A stretch of 64,000 nucleotides of DNA from Catenaria anguillulae PL171. Its lineage: Eukaryota; Blastocladiomycota; Blastocladiomycetes; Blastocladiales; Catenariaceae. How positions within the stretch are numbered: the first letter of the stretch is position 1; each line of letters starts with the position of its first letter. The stretch covers positions 144,219 through 208,218 of the forward strand of contig MCFL01000043.1 of assembly GCA_002102555.1 (NCBI GenBank). Direction: 5' to 3'. This document shows, piece by piece, positions 1 through 10,546 of the stretch. Under the pieces are notes generated by a model that worked only from the letters and a program-made list of their open reading frames with translations, was not told the DNA's origin and did not search any database. The translations under genes and the position numbers were made by a program.

Positions 1-1142
1 TGGGGCAGCACCGCCGGCACCGTAGCACCAGAAATCGTTGCCATCATCGAAGGTTGACGTGAGCTCGCAGTTGTAGCTGTTGAGTTTGAGCGAGAATCGG
101 GCAACGCACACATCCATCGAGTAAGTCAGTGGGCTGGATACCTTGGATACATTGAGTGGGAAGTGAGACGTACATGGTGGGCGAGAGCTTAGGGACGATA
201 CCAGTCAAGTTGTTCCTCGCAACGTTCCTGCATGGTTGCGAATGGTTGGGTCGTGGTCAGCATGAGAATGAGGTGTCTGTGGAAGACTGAAAGGCCAATG
301 TACAAGGTGGTGAGATTGCGATCGCCAAGGCCGCTGGGCAAAGACCCGCTGAGCTTGTTCCTGGAAAGATCGCTGAGAAAGCAATTCGAAGTGTGAGTGA
401 GTCAGACTGCACGAAGGCTCGGACGGGAATAACAGAGAAGTGTGACATACAGAACAGTCAGGTTTTTGAGGTTTCCGATGGCGGGTGGAATGGTTCCAGT
501 AAGCGAGTGGTTGGATAAGCGACTGTGAGGGTGAGGGTGGGACGCAAGCGCACGGAGTCAGTGTTCTAGTATCCTCCAACACACTCACACTCGATTCATA
601 GAACATGTCGTACAGGAAACCCAAGTTGGGAATGTTAGCAATCTCTGAAGGAATGGTTCCCACGAGGCCCCCGTCACGGATATCGAGCTCGGTAAGCTTG
701 GACAACTTCCCAATGGACGGCGGAATCGTTGTGCCCGGAGCATACGAGGCCTCCTGTGACAAGACCAGCTTGAGGCGCTGGAGCTCGGTCAGGCTGTCAA
801 TGTCGGCGGGAATCGTAAAGTCCTTCTTGGGAGGAGCGGGCGTGGCGGACTGCGACGACGAAAACGAAATTGACGAGCGTCCAGACCAGTAGTACGAGTC
901 GCTGAGGAAAATAAAGTAGAGTGTCAGTGAGCATCGAGGGAGCGAGACGCTGAGTGAGCACATGGAAAGGCCGACAGGCCGGCTATTTGCGGAGAATCAA
1001 GAGCATACATGGCAACAACTCGACCGTCACGGCAAGTCACATCGCGGGATTGGCAGCAGTTGGGCGAATCGGTAATGAACCCAAACTTTGTAACGACGGC
1101 ACAGTCGGGGCTAGCGCCAGATGAGCGGTTATCGGAAGACAT
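1..1142 (-). CDS. Leucine-rich-repeat protein, N-terminal part (cut by left edge)
   Basis: Reads leftwards and leaves the window, so only the amino-terminal part is present. The first exon has an LRR N-cap of the plant/fungal type: a DCAVVTKFGF stretch, then CCQSRDVTC and GRVVAMYAL. Further exons give clear repeats, for example IGKLSKLTELDIRDGGLVG near 670-715 and LTGTIPPAIGNLKNLTVL near 450-515, separated by short introns (one ends in TTTTCCTCAG near 900). A segment at about 1-110 ending in DGNDFWCYG resembles a C-terminal cysteine cap, so the repeat domain may be short. The start at 1142 is the first ATG in frame with the cap; no convincing signal peptide is visible there, so a 5' exon further upstream is possible. 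Role inferred from family only: extracellular binding or receptor. Confidence 0.7.
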
Positions 1143-2247
1143 TGTTGGCAGCTGTCTATTCTGTGTCTATTGGGTGGTCTACCAATGAGTGGGAAGGAGA
1201 GGGCAGTGTCTGTTTGCCGACTGGGAACGAGTAGCATGAATGGAGGGAGCCGCGGAAATCGGGTTGGCGGGGGAGGTTGCGGGCTCTTGTAGCGTTCAGA
1301 GTCGACTGTCGGGATCACATTTCGATCTCGAGGGTCGAGGACAATCTGGCATGACTGGCTGGTATTTACATACATGCAAGGCACACCAATGATTCACACC
1401 TGACTCTATTGTGTGGTCATGACTCGAAAGCTCATTGATTGGCTGGCTGCGCGGTTTCAATGCGGAAGATTGTTGTCGTTGTTTAAACTGTCTCACTCGA
1501 AACGGGCTGGTGATGGTATCTGAAACATATTTGGTGAATTGGTCGGCGATCACAGTGGACATTTTGCTTCTGGAGTCATGCCTCGTGCATTCTCGAGCAG
1601 CACTTGGAATGCAGGCGCTGGAGCTAAGATGGCGTTCAGGTCCGGAAATCAAGGATTGAAATACACTGGTAAGACGCGATGAACTCGAATCAGAGCCTTG
1701 AAGCCTCTTGAAGCCTGGTGAAAAGATTTTGCCATTTGGCAAAATAGGAACAAGAGCTAATTGTGGTCTTGGACACTTGCATACCGGTAAGCTGCCTCTG
1801 TGAGGCTCACGATAGTAAGGTCATGTGCATCTTTGAGGTCCTCTGTCACATTTGATACTTGACCTTTGCTCATGATCAAGTAATGAGAAAGCGAATTCGT
1901 ATCCAAGTGTTGGCCATTGCAATGTCAGTGAGTGAAGCTGAAAAGAGGGAGTGAACGCTGGATGACGGTCAATTGGCGCTATAGAACAATAAGTCCTGCT
2001 TCGCAATCAGATCAAAACGTTAGACAACAATTGCCGGGATAGTTAGGGCGGCGAAAGCGATTAGCACTACATTCAATACATTCAAATAGATCGATGCGGG
2101 ACAAGAAAAGAAAAGATCGACCGATAGCAAGGGCAAGGAGGCGGGTGGGTGGTATTGGGAAGGGAAAGGGATTGGTGCTGGCGTGGGCAGAGATAAGCAC
2201 AATGGGTCGGAAGGGACAAGTGGAAGGACGGTTAACTGCAGGGCGGA
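1143..2247. other. Intergenic, no supported gene
   Basis: Short open frames on both strands have no recognisable domain and no coherent exon chain. It probably holds the promoter or 5' exon of the LRR gene and the 3' end of the small zinc-binding gene. Confidence 0.5.
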
Positions 2248-2736
2248 TCATGCTGATTTGCCAGGGAAGCACTCTTCGACCTTTTTAGAGTGCTGGAATA
2301 CGGCATTGCCACAAAATGAAACGACGCAGAGTGAGCAACGATCAAAGCAACCATTCAACAAAGGATAATGATATGCGTACGCGATTCTCTGAATGCTCGG
2401 CAAGCGACTTGACGCTGGCGGTGCTGAGGAACGTCTGCTTGCACACAGTGCATTGGACATTCTTTGCAGCCTCGTTGGCTTTGAGTTGTGATTTGGCTTC
2501 GCCGGGGCCCTTCTTGGCGTTGCGATCACGCTTCATTTGAGCCTTGCTGCCGTTGCCCTAGAGTACGTATACGGGTCCGATTGAGATTGGGAGACCGTGC
2601 GGGTTGAGGCAAAGTGTCATTGGGAGCAGCGGGTGGAGTGGAGTTGGGGGTGTTGTAAGCATCGTATCCCAGTGAGCAGAGAGTCAGATGGTCAGGACGG
2701 GCCGTATGGATTGGGTGCGGGGTTGAGGAATACCAT
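2248..2736 (-). CDS. Small SERF/At2g23090-type zinc-binding protein (3 exons)
   Basis: Three exons give a protein of about 74 residues. Exon 1 is just the ATG at 2736-2734 followed by GTATTC. Exon 2 (2557-2381) begins after CTAG with GNGSKAQMKRDRNAKK. Exon 3 (2292-2248) begins after CCAG and ends KVEECFPGKSA-stop. The basic N-terminus is the SERF/4F5 motif. The middle has CTVCKQTF and EHSENRHSKK, the C2H2-like zinc site of the zf-met2/At2g23090 family. Exon 2 to exon 3 joins in phase 0 at ENR/HSK, exactly across the second zinc half-site, which strongly supports the model. Length fits the family. Exon 1 is the least certain part; translation could instead start at the ATG at 2536. Function in fungi is poorly known. 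Confidence 0.8.
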
Positions 2737-3038
2737 GTTGGAAATTGATAATGCAGAGTGTGATTGATGGTTCTTTGGTGCGAGAAGGATGCTTATACAT
2801 GGATGTGTGAAATGTGGGATGATATGAAAATTTCCACAATGTTTTGTTGATTGTCCATTGATCGACCTTTACAACGAGTGGGTGGGCCGCCGATCGGTTC
2901 CAAGTTTTCAAATTGGTCGGCATGCACGCACATAAGTATTACTTAACGAAAACAGACGGTGATGCATTTTATGAGGACGACCAACAAGTCCAAAGACTCG
3001 AGTCGATGCAATCGCTGCAAACGCATTGAAACCACAAC
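2737..3038. promoter_or_regulatory. Divergent intergenic region
   Basis: About 300 bp separate the start codons of the zinc-binding mini-gene (leftward) and the deubiquitinase gene (rightward), so both promoters must lie here. No specific element was recognised. Confidence 0.4.
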
Positions 3039-6000
3039 ATGGACCACTTGCCTCACTTCATCCCACCCAGTGACTCACTGACTGCCGTTCCTGTCCCTCC
3101 ATTGCCTCCACCCACTCCATCCACTCCACCCACCCTCCACATTCAACACCAATACGCACCATTGGATCAGAATCAGAATCAGAATCAGAATCAGAACACA
3201 CCACTCCGTCACGCCGACCCAGATTCTGCCGCCCACGATAGCGCACCGTCACTCGCCAAACCAGCTTCTGCTTCTGAGCCTGCAAGCACCACACGTGGTA
3301 CCGGCGCCCGTGGCACCCGCGGAGGTGGCCGTGGCGGCCGTCGTGGGCGTGGCGGATCTGCCAAGGCCCGGCCACCACCACGTCCAAAGCCGCTCGCAAC
3401 CCCCTCTCAAGGCAACGCTCCTCCCCTGACCAACATTCTTCAAACGGCGCAGCCCACACAGCGCACCCTCGACTTTTCAAATCACACGGGCGCTTCTGGC
3501 GGCGGTGCAATCACATTGCCGCCACTTCCCGGCCATGGATGGTCAAATTCAGGAATCACGCCGCTGTGGCTAACGCTGTCCAAGTCCAAGCAAGATCTCC
3601 AAGCTTGGGCGTGTCTCTCGCATATCCCAAATGCAGATCCAGAGCGGATTGAGGAATCGCATTTGGATTCTGTTTACCGCCAAGATCCTGCTCTGCATCG
3701 CATATGTCCCTTGCGCTACGGCACTTCTCCCCCTAATGCCGAACCTGTTGCTTTCTCCGACATTCAGCACCCGCACCCGAAACACAACCTTCGCGAGTCC
3801 ATCACTCTTGATCATGACGACAACGACAGCGATCCGATCGAAGACCCCGATGGACCATCACCACCATCCAGTACGTCGCAAGCGGCAGCAGCAGCTGGTA
3901 TTGTGGATTTCGGACCTCCAAAACTGTTGCCGCCCGGGTCGAGTGCCCCAACATCGCCACCTTCGACCACAGCCGCCGTGTCCAATAGTAGCCGTGGGCC
4001 AACACCGACTTGCACGGTACGCACGTGCAAGGAAAACCCAAATTGTCTCAACTACATTGGCATTGCTGCTTGGCTCGATCCCAGTACGTTTGTCTCGGCA
4101 CATGTGACTTGCCTTTGGTGCACTACAAAACTTGACACAATCGTTCATTCGGATTATGTATAGAAACACGCACGAAATACATCTCGGACCATCTCAACGC
4201 ACACTCGTCGTTGTTTCCCGCTCGCCTCTTCCATACATTCACCTCCTCACCAACACGCGCCATCCTGCGCTCGCCCTCCACCTCGCCCACCTTGGGTCTC
4301 ACCAACCTGGGCGCCACCTGCTACGCCAACGCCCTACTCCAATGCTGGTTCGCCGACCCGCAATTCCGCTCGCGCGTTTACAAGTACGCCGGGGCGGACC
4401 CAACCATCCATGCACTCGCGCTCGTGTTTGCCGCCATGCAGCACTCCCGCCAACCGTGGCTCGCCCCACGCGCCTTTCTCGAGCACCTGCAAGTCGAGCG
4501 CGGCGTGCAGCAGGACGCACAAGAGTTTGGCAAGCTCGTCATGCAGCTCATGGACGACCGGTGCAAGCCCTTTCAATCGACGGGCATGGTTGGCGGCAAG
4601 GGCGAGTACGTGACCACGTGCACGGCGTGCTCGACGGCCACCCGGTCGCCACACACGTTTCACGAGGTGCTGGTGCATCCGAGCGTGGCCGGCGAGGGCG
4701 TGCAGGAGCTCGTGGATCGTGCCGTTGGGGCGGACGAGTTGTTGGATGGCGACAATGCCGTGCTGTGTCAAGTGTGCAAAGAGAAGAATCCGGCCACGAG
4801 GCATTTGGAGTTGCAGGCCATGTCGAGGTCCATTTGTATCCAGGTGCTTCGGTTCACGTACGACGCAAAGACGCAGACCAGGAAAAAGAATGCCACCAGC
4901 ATCAAGATTCCCAAACGCTTGAAGCTCGTCGGCGAAATGTGGGCATTATCGGCCGTTGTTGTGCACAAGGGCCGTGCGGCACATGCGGGGCATTACGTTG
5001 CCGTCATTCGCCAAGCAGGCGGGGCCGACACGGGTGCTGGTGCGGGCGAGGAAAAGTGGATCTTGGTGGACGATGAAAAGGTGACCACGTTGGGTGCCAG
5101 GGATAGTTGGACAAAAGATCCCATTAGCAGCACCGAGGCGTACTTGCTCTATTTCACGCGCGAGTCGGAGCTGCAGCAAGAGACCGGTCAAGCTCGGGTC
5201 GAGGTGCCGCAGGAATTTATGGAGGAGGTTGAGGCCTTGGATGCCGAGTGGGTGGGCAAGGCGAATGAGATTTCTTTGCTGTACGATTTTTCATGCCCCG
5301 GTCGCTCTCCGGGCGTTGACATTGACTCACTCCAGCTCCTTTGTGATTCCAGGCACGAATCGATTGAGTCCGACTTTGACAAGCAACTTGCGCACCGTCT
5401 CCACCTCTACCAAACGCTGCACCTGCCCACCTTGGATACACCTTGTGCGTACCTACCCAACCGCCTGCTCGACCTCGTCTTCTCGCCCACGAGCAACCTG
5501 CCCCTCGACCTCGGCGACCCGCATTTCGACCCGTACCGCCTTGTCACTTGCCCGCACGGCCGCCTCGACCCGCGCGAAATGCACTATGTCCGGCGTGTTA
5601 CGATTTCCGGGGCACACGAGTTGATGGACTTCGTGCGGCAGTTCGCGCCAGACAACCCGGCGCTCGCGCGCGACCCGCTCACATCCCTCGTCGGCGGCGG
5701 GGCAAAATGCAAAGAGTGTGTTGCAGACGTGCTCACGCATCACGAGAGGGTCGCGTTTCGCAAGGATGGGTGGAATGCATGGCAGCAAGTGCCTCCGCCG
5801 TCACGGAAGTCATCTGCACCGGCCGCTGCCCCACCGCCTACCTACTGGGTGCCCGCCGAATGGATCGCAGAGTGTCTCGACTTGCACGAACTCGTACCTC
5901 CCCGCCCAGAACACCTCGACTCGCTCCACTGCTCGCACCACAAACTCACGCCCAACGCCACTGCGCGCGTCCAAGTTTCGGACGCACACGTTGAAGTGCT

Positions 6001-7890
6001 GCGCGCCTTCTGCCCAGAGTACGCGCCCGTGCGCACCGACGAGCTCACCGAGTGCGCCACGTGCCGCGCACAGCTCGAGCGCGACGAGCGCGATGCGCAG
6101 GAGCGCTTGGACGCGGCCGGCACGGAACGCGAGCAGTTGTGTGCGGTGATGCCTGGTGACTGGGCACTTGCGGCCATGGACAATCCCGTTGAAATGGAGT
6201 TGGCCAGGGCACAAGACCATGTTCGCGCGTGCATCGAGTATGCAGGCGGAGACGAGCAGGGTGCGGGTTCAGTGGCGCGCGACGCGATTCGCGTGGCACG
6301 CGAACACTATCAAGGCGTGTGGCAGCGGTACCATGGGTGGATTCCCAGCGCGCAATTACCCGACAAGTTTGTTGTGTTGCCCGCCAATTTCATTACGTCG
6401 TGGTGGCGGTTCACCTTGGATCCCGCCGCAGCGATGCGGCCAAAGTTGGTCAGGTTCATGGACTTGCTGTGCACGGAGCACCGCATGCTCAAGTATGATC
6501 CGCGCGAAATGCTTGACAGGAGCCTCCTCAAGTTTGCCATTGTGCCCAGGCAAGTGTGGGACGAGCTCATTGGCGTGTTTTACCCGTCGGACGGCGGGGC
6601 TGGCGGCGATGTCGTTGGCGATGAGACGCCCGTGTGCAAAGAGTGCAGGGAGCGCGAGCTCGTTTCCAGAAACGAAAAGGGCGACCCAAAGTACGAGGTG
6701 CTCGTGACTGTGCGCAAGCGTGGCAGTGGGACCGACGCCGTGGGCAAGCCTGGTCGGGGTGCCGCTGCGAAAAAGTCGAATGGGTCTGGTGTTCCCAGTC
6801 AGGCGCTGCCACCGTTGCCGCCGGTATTTCGCCATCGGCCATTCCCCGTCGCCACGGACCACGCGCAATAGCGCAAACAAGCCGCCCGCAGAGTCGCAAG
6901 TGTACGTTGCGCTCTCTGAGACGGTACAGGACATCAAGAAGGAAATTGCACAGTTTGCCGACCGGATCCCCATGGACCAGCAGCTGTTTTTGATGCCGTC
7001 GGGCGTCGAGTTGGCAGACCGAAACGCGCTTGTGGTTGAGTCGGGGGTTTACCATGGGTGTGTGCTCGAGTTGCAAGTCGCGCCGTTGATAGTCATGATT
7101 CAGACGAGGAACCGAGTTTACCGCGGGCGGCGGAGCGGCGAAAAAGCGCAGCAGGGATTCGGGGGGTTTGGTGGCTTGTTGTCTGGGTCAGGAGGCGGTG
7201 ATGCAATGTCGAGCGCAGCGGCAAGTGCGACCAGCAGCAGTACCAACGAGGTGGTTGTGTTGAGCGACATGGATGACGATTCGCCGCTGGCCGCCCCAGC
7301 AACAACGTCTTCAGCGACGACACTCAGTGCAGGCACCAAACGCCGATCAGTCTCGGTGATTGAAAGCGCTGCTCTTGGCGACGACTGGCAAGTCCAAGGC
7401 CCGATCAACAAACGCCGCCGTCGCCACACAACTCCGGACGCTAGCCACGACGACGATTTGGACATGTATGTCGGCGCCCAGATTGATTCCAGCAACGACG
7501 GCGACATTGTGATGACGGACCATTCCGCGCAAATGCGCGAGGACGAGGAGTTGGCCAGGGCATTGAGCATGTCAATGCAAGATGAGGCGATCGTACATGC
7601 AGCCGCCCTCGCCTCCTCCGCAGCCGCAAATGCGCCAGTATGGACGGCACCCGGGCGGCGCAATGGCAGTTCACTTGGGTGGCGGCTCTGGCAGTGGCAG
7701 CATCCATTCAGATGCCGTGTGGGACTTTCCAGGTGCGATCGCACGGCTGCCCGTGCTACCGCAGCAAGTGAGTCGCGATCCGACTTTGGCAAGTGGTTCT
7801 GGTCAAGTCCGAACGTGCAGCACTTGTACATTTGATAATCCTCCGGGGACCACATGCTGCGAGATTTGTGGGCATTTACTGGGTTTGTGA
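3039..7890 (+). CDS. USP48-type ubiquitin carboxyl-terminal hydrolase
   Basis: Removes ubiquitin from substrates; USP48/UBP26 relatives act mainly in the nucleus. Order: Pro-rich N-terminus with a QNQNQN run (about 3169-3197), an RGG-like block (about 3300-3355), then CKENPNCLNYIG, the conserved lead-in of USP48. Intron 1 is 4084-4163 (CCCA/GTACGT...TATAG/AAAC). The catalytic domain follows: Cys box GLTNLGATCYANALLQCWF (Cys about residue 401), QDAQEF, His box HAGHYVAVI (about residue 625), then WILVDDEKV. Cys-rich segments to about 6700 fit DUSP-like domains. A further intron near 6790-6900 moves to the frame encoding a ubiquitin-like domain (VYVALSETVQDIKKEI). The C-terminus has a UIM (DEELARALSMSMQDE, about 7540-7590) and a RanBP2-type zinc finger (CSTCTFDNPPGTTCCEICG, about 7815-7875) before the stop. 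The UIM and zinc finger lie in different frames, so another intron or a one-base error lies near 7650-7800. Confidence 0.9.
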
Positions 7891-9109
7891 ATGGTTTTGT
7901 ATTCCCCTTATGTGTGGATGTGTGTCTTGTGTTTGGTGAAACACAAAGTGTATAGTCTATGTGATTTGCTGGCTTGTCGCCCGCTGATTCAGGCATCAAT
8001 ATCAACACTATCGCGCCGAAAAGGACATGTCATCCGTGATACGCTGCCGGGCAAAGGACAGCTTCCAGTGGCTTCACCCTGCGTATATCCACGGTGTGAC
8101 TGTGGCCAATGTGGTGGTGGGCGGAGTCGGTGATCTTGGGCAGCTTACTTACATTTTCCATGCCAGCACAGCGTGAGACGCGAGACAAAGGTCATCCATC
8201 GATCCGCTCAATCGCGTCGTATGGCCACATGTGACCGCAAGGTCTGCGTGGGCGTTGGATTGCCGCACTGCATGCGAATGCTACACTTGATAATGAATCG
8301 AGGTGAATAACACTTGGACGCGTCTGCTCTTTCAGCAACTTTAAGCTCACGTACAGCTCCCCAAGGCCAGCAGGAGGGGTTGGCGCAAGTGGATGGAGGT
8401 GGACGGGGGGTGGAAAACTGGCGGCGAACCATGCGTGGGCAACAAATCGAGCGGCGGCTGTGATTCGGGCGGCAGCGTATCGTTGTCCGCGGGCTCAGAG
8501 GCCGAATTCCTTTTGGTGCCCGGCAAAGCGAGCGGGTTGTGCTAGTCAACGGGAAAGATCGTGGTCAACTCGCAGTCGGCTGTTGCGTGCCCAAAGAATC
8601 GCGGGGGCGGTGGTCCCATTTACCTGTACCGCGGCTAGCGACAGGGCACTATAAAGTCATGACTATCGCCATCCACAACGGTCGGTCGGTATATTGCAAA
8701 CTGTCACAAACGGAAGGCAGCACGCTCTAGACTCCAAACTCGGCACTTGTTCAATGGTCCCGTTGTCTTCATAACGGTCAGTTGCCCAAGTCCTTACCAA
8801 GTCACAACATCCCAAGGCAACCCTAGTCATGAGGTGTTGGAAATCGAGTTTTTGGGGAGGAAGCAAAACCCCTGAAACAAATGATCGAAGTTGCCCCAGT
8901 TGAAGAACAAATTTCACAAGAACCGGTGAGACGCCCGTGAAGGATTGTAGCTGCCTCATGCAATAATCTGCCGATTCACGTCAACGTGTGTCCACGTTCT
9001 TGTCTCCATCACGATTCAGGTTCCGACAACCATCGTCCTGTTTCACTGCCTCTTCCTTCCCTGCGCAAATTGACAAGTAATCCATCGTTCCCATCACTTG
9101 CTAGCCAAC
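7891..9109. other. Intergenic; weak DM9/natterin-like fragment
   Basis: No firm gene. An open frame from an ATG at 8027 (start MSSVIRCRAKDSFQWLHP, with VVVGGVGDLGQLTYIFHA) and a second at about 8539-8730 (GQLAVGCCVPKES, GHYKVM) vaguely recall DM9/DUF3421 repeats, which carry GG..D..PLYI.RA and GCCY.P...YEVL patterns. They lie in different frames without convincing splice sites, so I do not call a gene. Confidence 0.2.
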
Positions 9110-9811
9110 ATGACCCAAACAAAACGCGACACACAGCCAACCCCTCAACCGGCCGCCAATGACGTCGCCGAAGCTGTCGCAGAGCATGTCAAGTGCATCG
9201 CAAAGCAACAGTCGAGTGGTCGTTACAAGTTGACGAGCGCAGCCCGCGACGCGATTTCCGCGGCCGCCGGCCGGCGTATCAGGACGACGATTGCTTTGCC
9301 GAAGCTCGCGACATTCTGCGTCATCGACAACAAGCAGCCATCGATGCCGCGTGGAAGATGTTCAACGAGCGGGCCGCCATGCATGGGACCGCAGCAGCGG
9401 GTGGTATCCTCACAGCGTTTGGTTCGGTCAGTCTCATGTTCCCTCCCCTTGCCCCCGTGGGCGCTGTTGCCGTGGCTGTCGGACTTGCTGCATCGACCTC
9501 AGGTGGCATTGCTGCTCTCATTCATGAGCCGCGGGCGGTTGAGGCGGCCGAGGAGATGTTGGCCAAGTTGCAAGCCAAACACGAAAACTTTGCGATCAAG
9601 GCCATTTATCACATTCAAAAAGCGCTCAACAATCCACTCCGGTTTCCCACGCCCATTTGGTGCGGCTCATGGCCGAATTTGTGATCAAGTCATGCGCGAT
9701 CCCAAGGCCTGGAAAAATGACGAGCAAGCGATCGCGTGGAAGCAAGACGGCCTTGAGTCACTTGTCCAGATTTACCGAAGTGGCTCTCTTGCCGAGTTGG
9801 ATGCACTTTGA
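9110..9811 (+). CDS. Unrecognised protein with hydrophobic hairpin
   Basis: I do not recognise the family. Starts at ATG 9110 (MTQTKRDTQPTPQ), Thr/Pro/Gln-rich at first, then a helical charged part (CFAEARDILRHRQQAAID). A long Gly/Ala/Val-rich hydrophobic stretch at about 9390-9530 could be a membrane hairpin (GGILTAFGSVSLMFPP, then GAVAVAVGLAAS). A charged tail ends SGSLAELDAL-stop at 9811. Coding character moves between frames near 9265, 9650 and 9690 with no intron-sized gap, which looks like one-base sequence errors in a gene of about 230 residues. The hydrophobic hairpin between helical arms suggests a membrane-associated or membrane-inserting protein; this is inference only. Confidence 0.55.
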   Translation: MTQTKRDTQPTPQPAANDVAEAVAEHVKCIAKQQSSGRYKLTSAARDAISAAAGRRIRTTIALPKLATFCVIDNKQPSMPRGRCSTSGPPCMGPQQRVVSSQRLVRSVSCSLPLPPWALLPWLSDLLHRPQVALLLSFMSRGRLRRPRRCWPSCKPNTKTLRSRPFITFKKRSTIHSGFPRPFGAAHGRICDQVMRDPKAWKNDEQAIAWKQDGLESLVQIYRSGSLAELDAL

Positions 9812-10546
9812 CGTTGGCGGTGAAACAAGGTGGCAAGTTGGACGCCTCAAGGTACCAATCATTGCTGTCGAAACGTGTGAATAAGCAAGCGTTGGCGCAA
9901 TTTCTATCATTGCCGGTACACTTGTTGCAACCATTCCCAAAGTAATTGCAGCGCAAATCATTCAAGCAACGGAAAACTTTTTACTTGGGCAGCCAGCACA
10001 GGTGGGGTGGGCCATGAAGCATTGTGCCCTCCATCGAACGGTGCAATAGGTCTTGTATTCCTCGCTGGTGCGTGCAGGCTGCCTTTGGCGTGTTCTCTTG
10101 CATCAAGGCGGGTCAGGATCGAGACGCGCACGCGGATGCCGCAGCCGAATACTGTGACACGATGAATAAGCATTTGTTGATAATGCTCCCAAACCCGGCC
10201 AAGGCGCAACGCTGTTGTAAAAGTCGGTCTTGTGTGTGTTTGATGTTCTTTCTTCCATTGCTCTTCATATCTCAGGCTCTATCGCATGGATTTGCCGACC
10301 CAATTTGATGTTCTTCTGTGTTTATGGATCATCATTTTTCCATTATATGTTTTCTGGGTTTTTTGGGTGTCCAGAGCATGCGACCTGCGGAAAGATTGAG
10401 TTCCAATGAAAACAGCCGAATCCTAGTCAACCGCTTCTATGAATGTAGAACTCGAAAGAGACATATCCACCCCTACAAGGAAGCCTACCGAAGCGGCTGA
10501 TGCGCCTCCTGCAATCGCTGGACAACATCCCCAGACCCTGAACGAC
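9812..10546. other. Intergenic between convergent genes
   Basis: Lies between the 3' ends of two convergent genes. Contains T-rich stretches (about 10240-10380) suitable for 3' end formation but no supported gene. Confidence 0.4.

Noticed and set aside
3169-3197. AGAATC hexamer run as a stand-alone microsatellite
   Set aside because: It lies inside the deubiquitinase coding exon and encodes an in-frame Gln-Asn run, so it is described with that gene.
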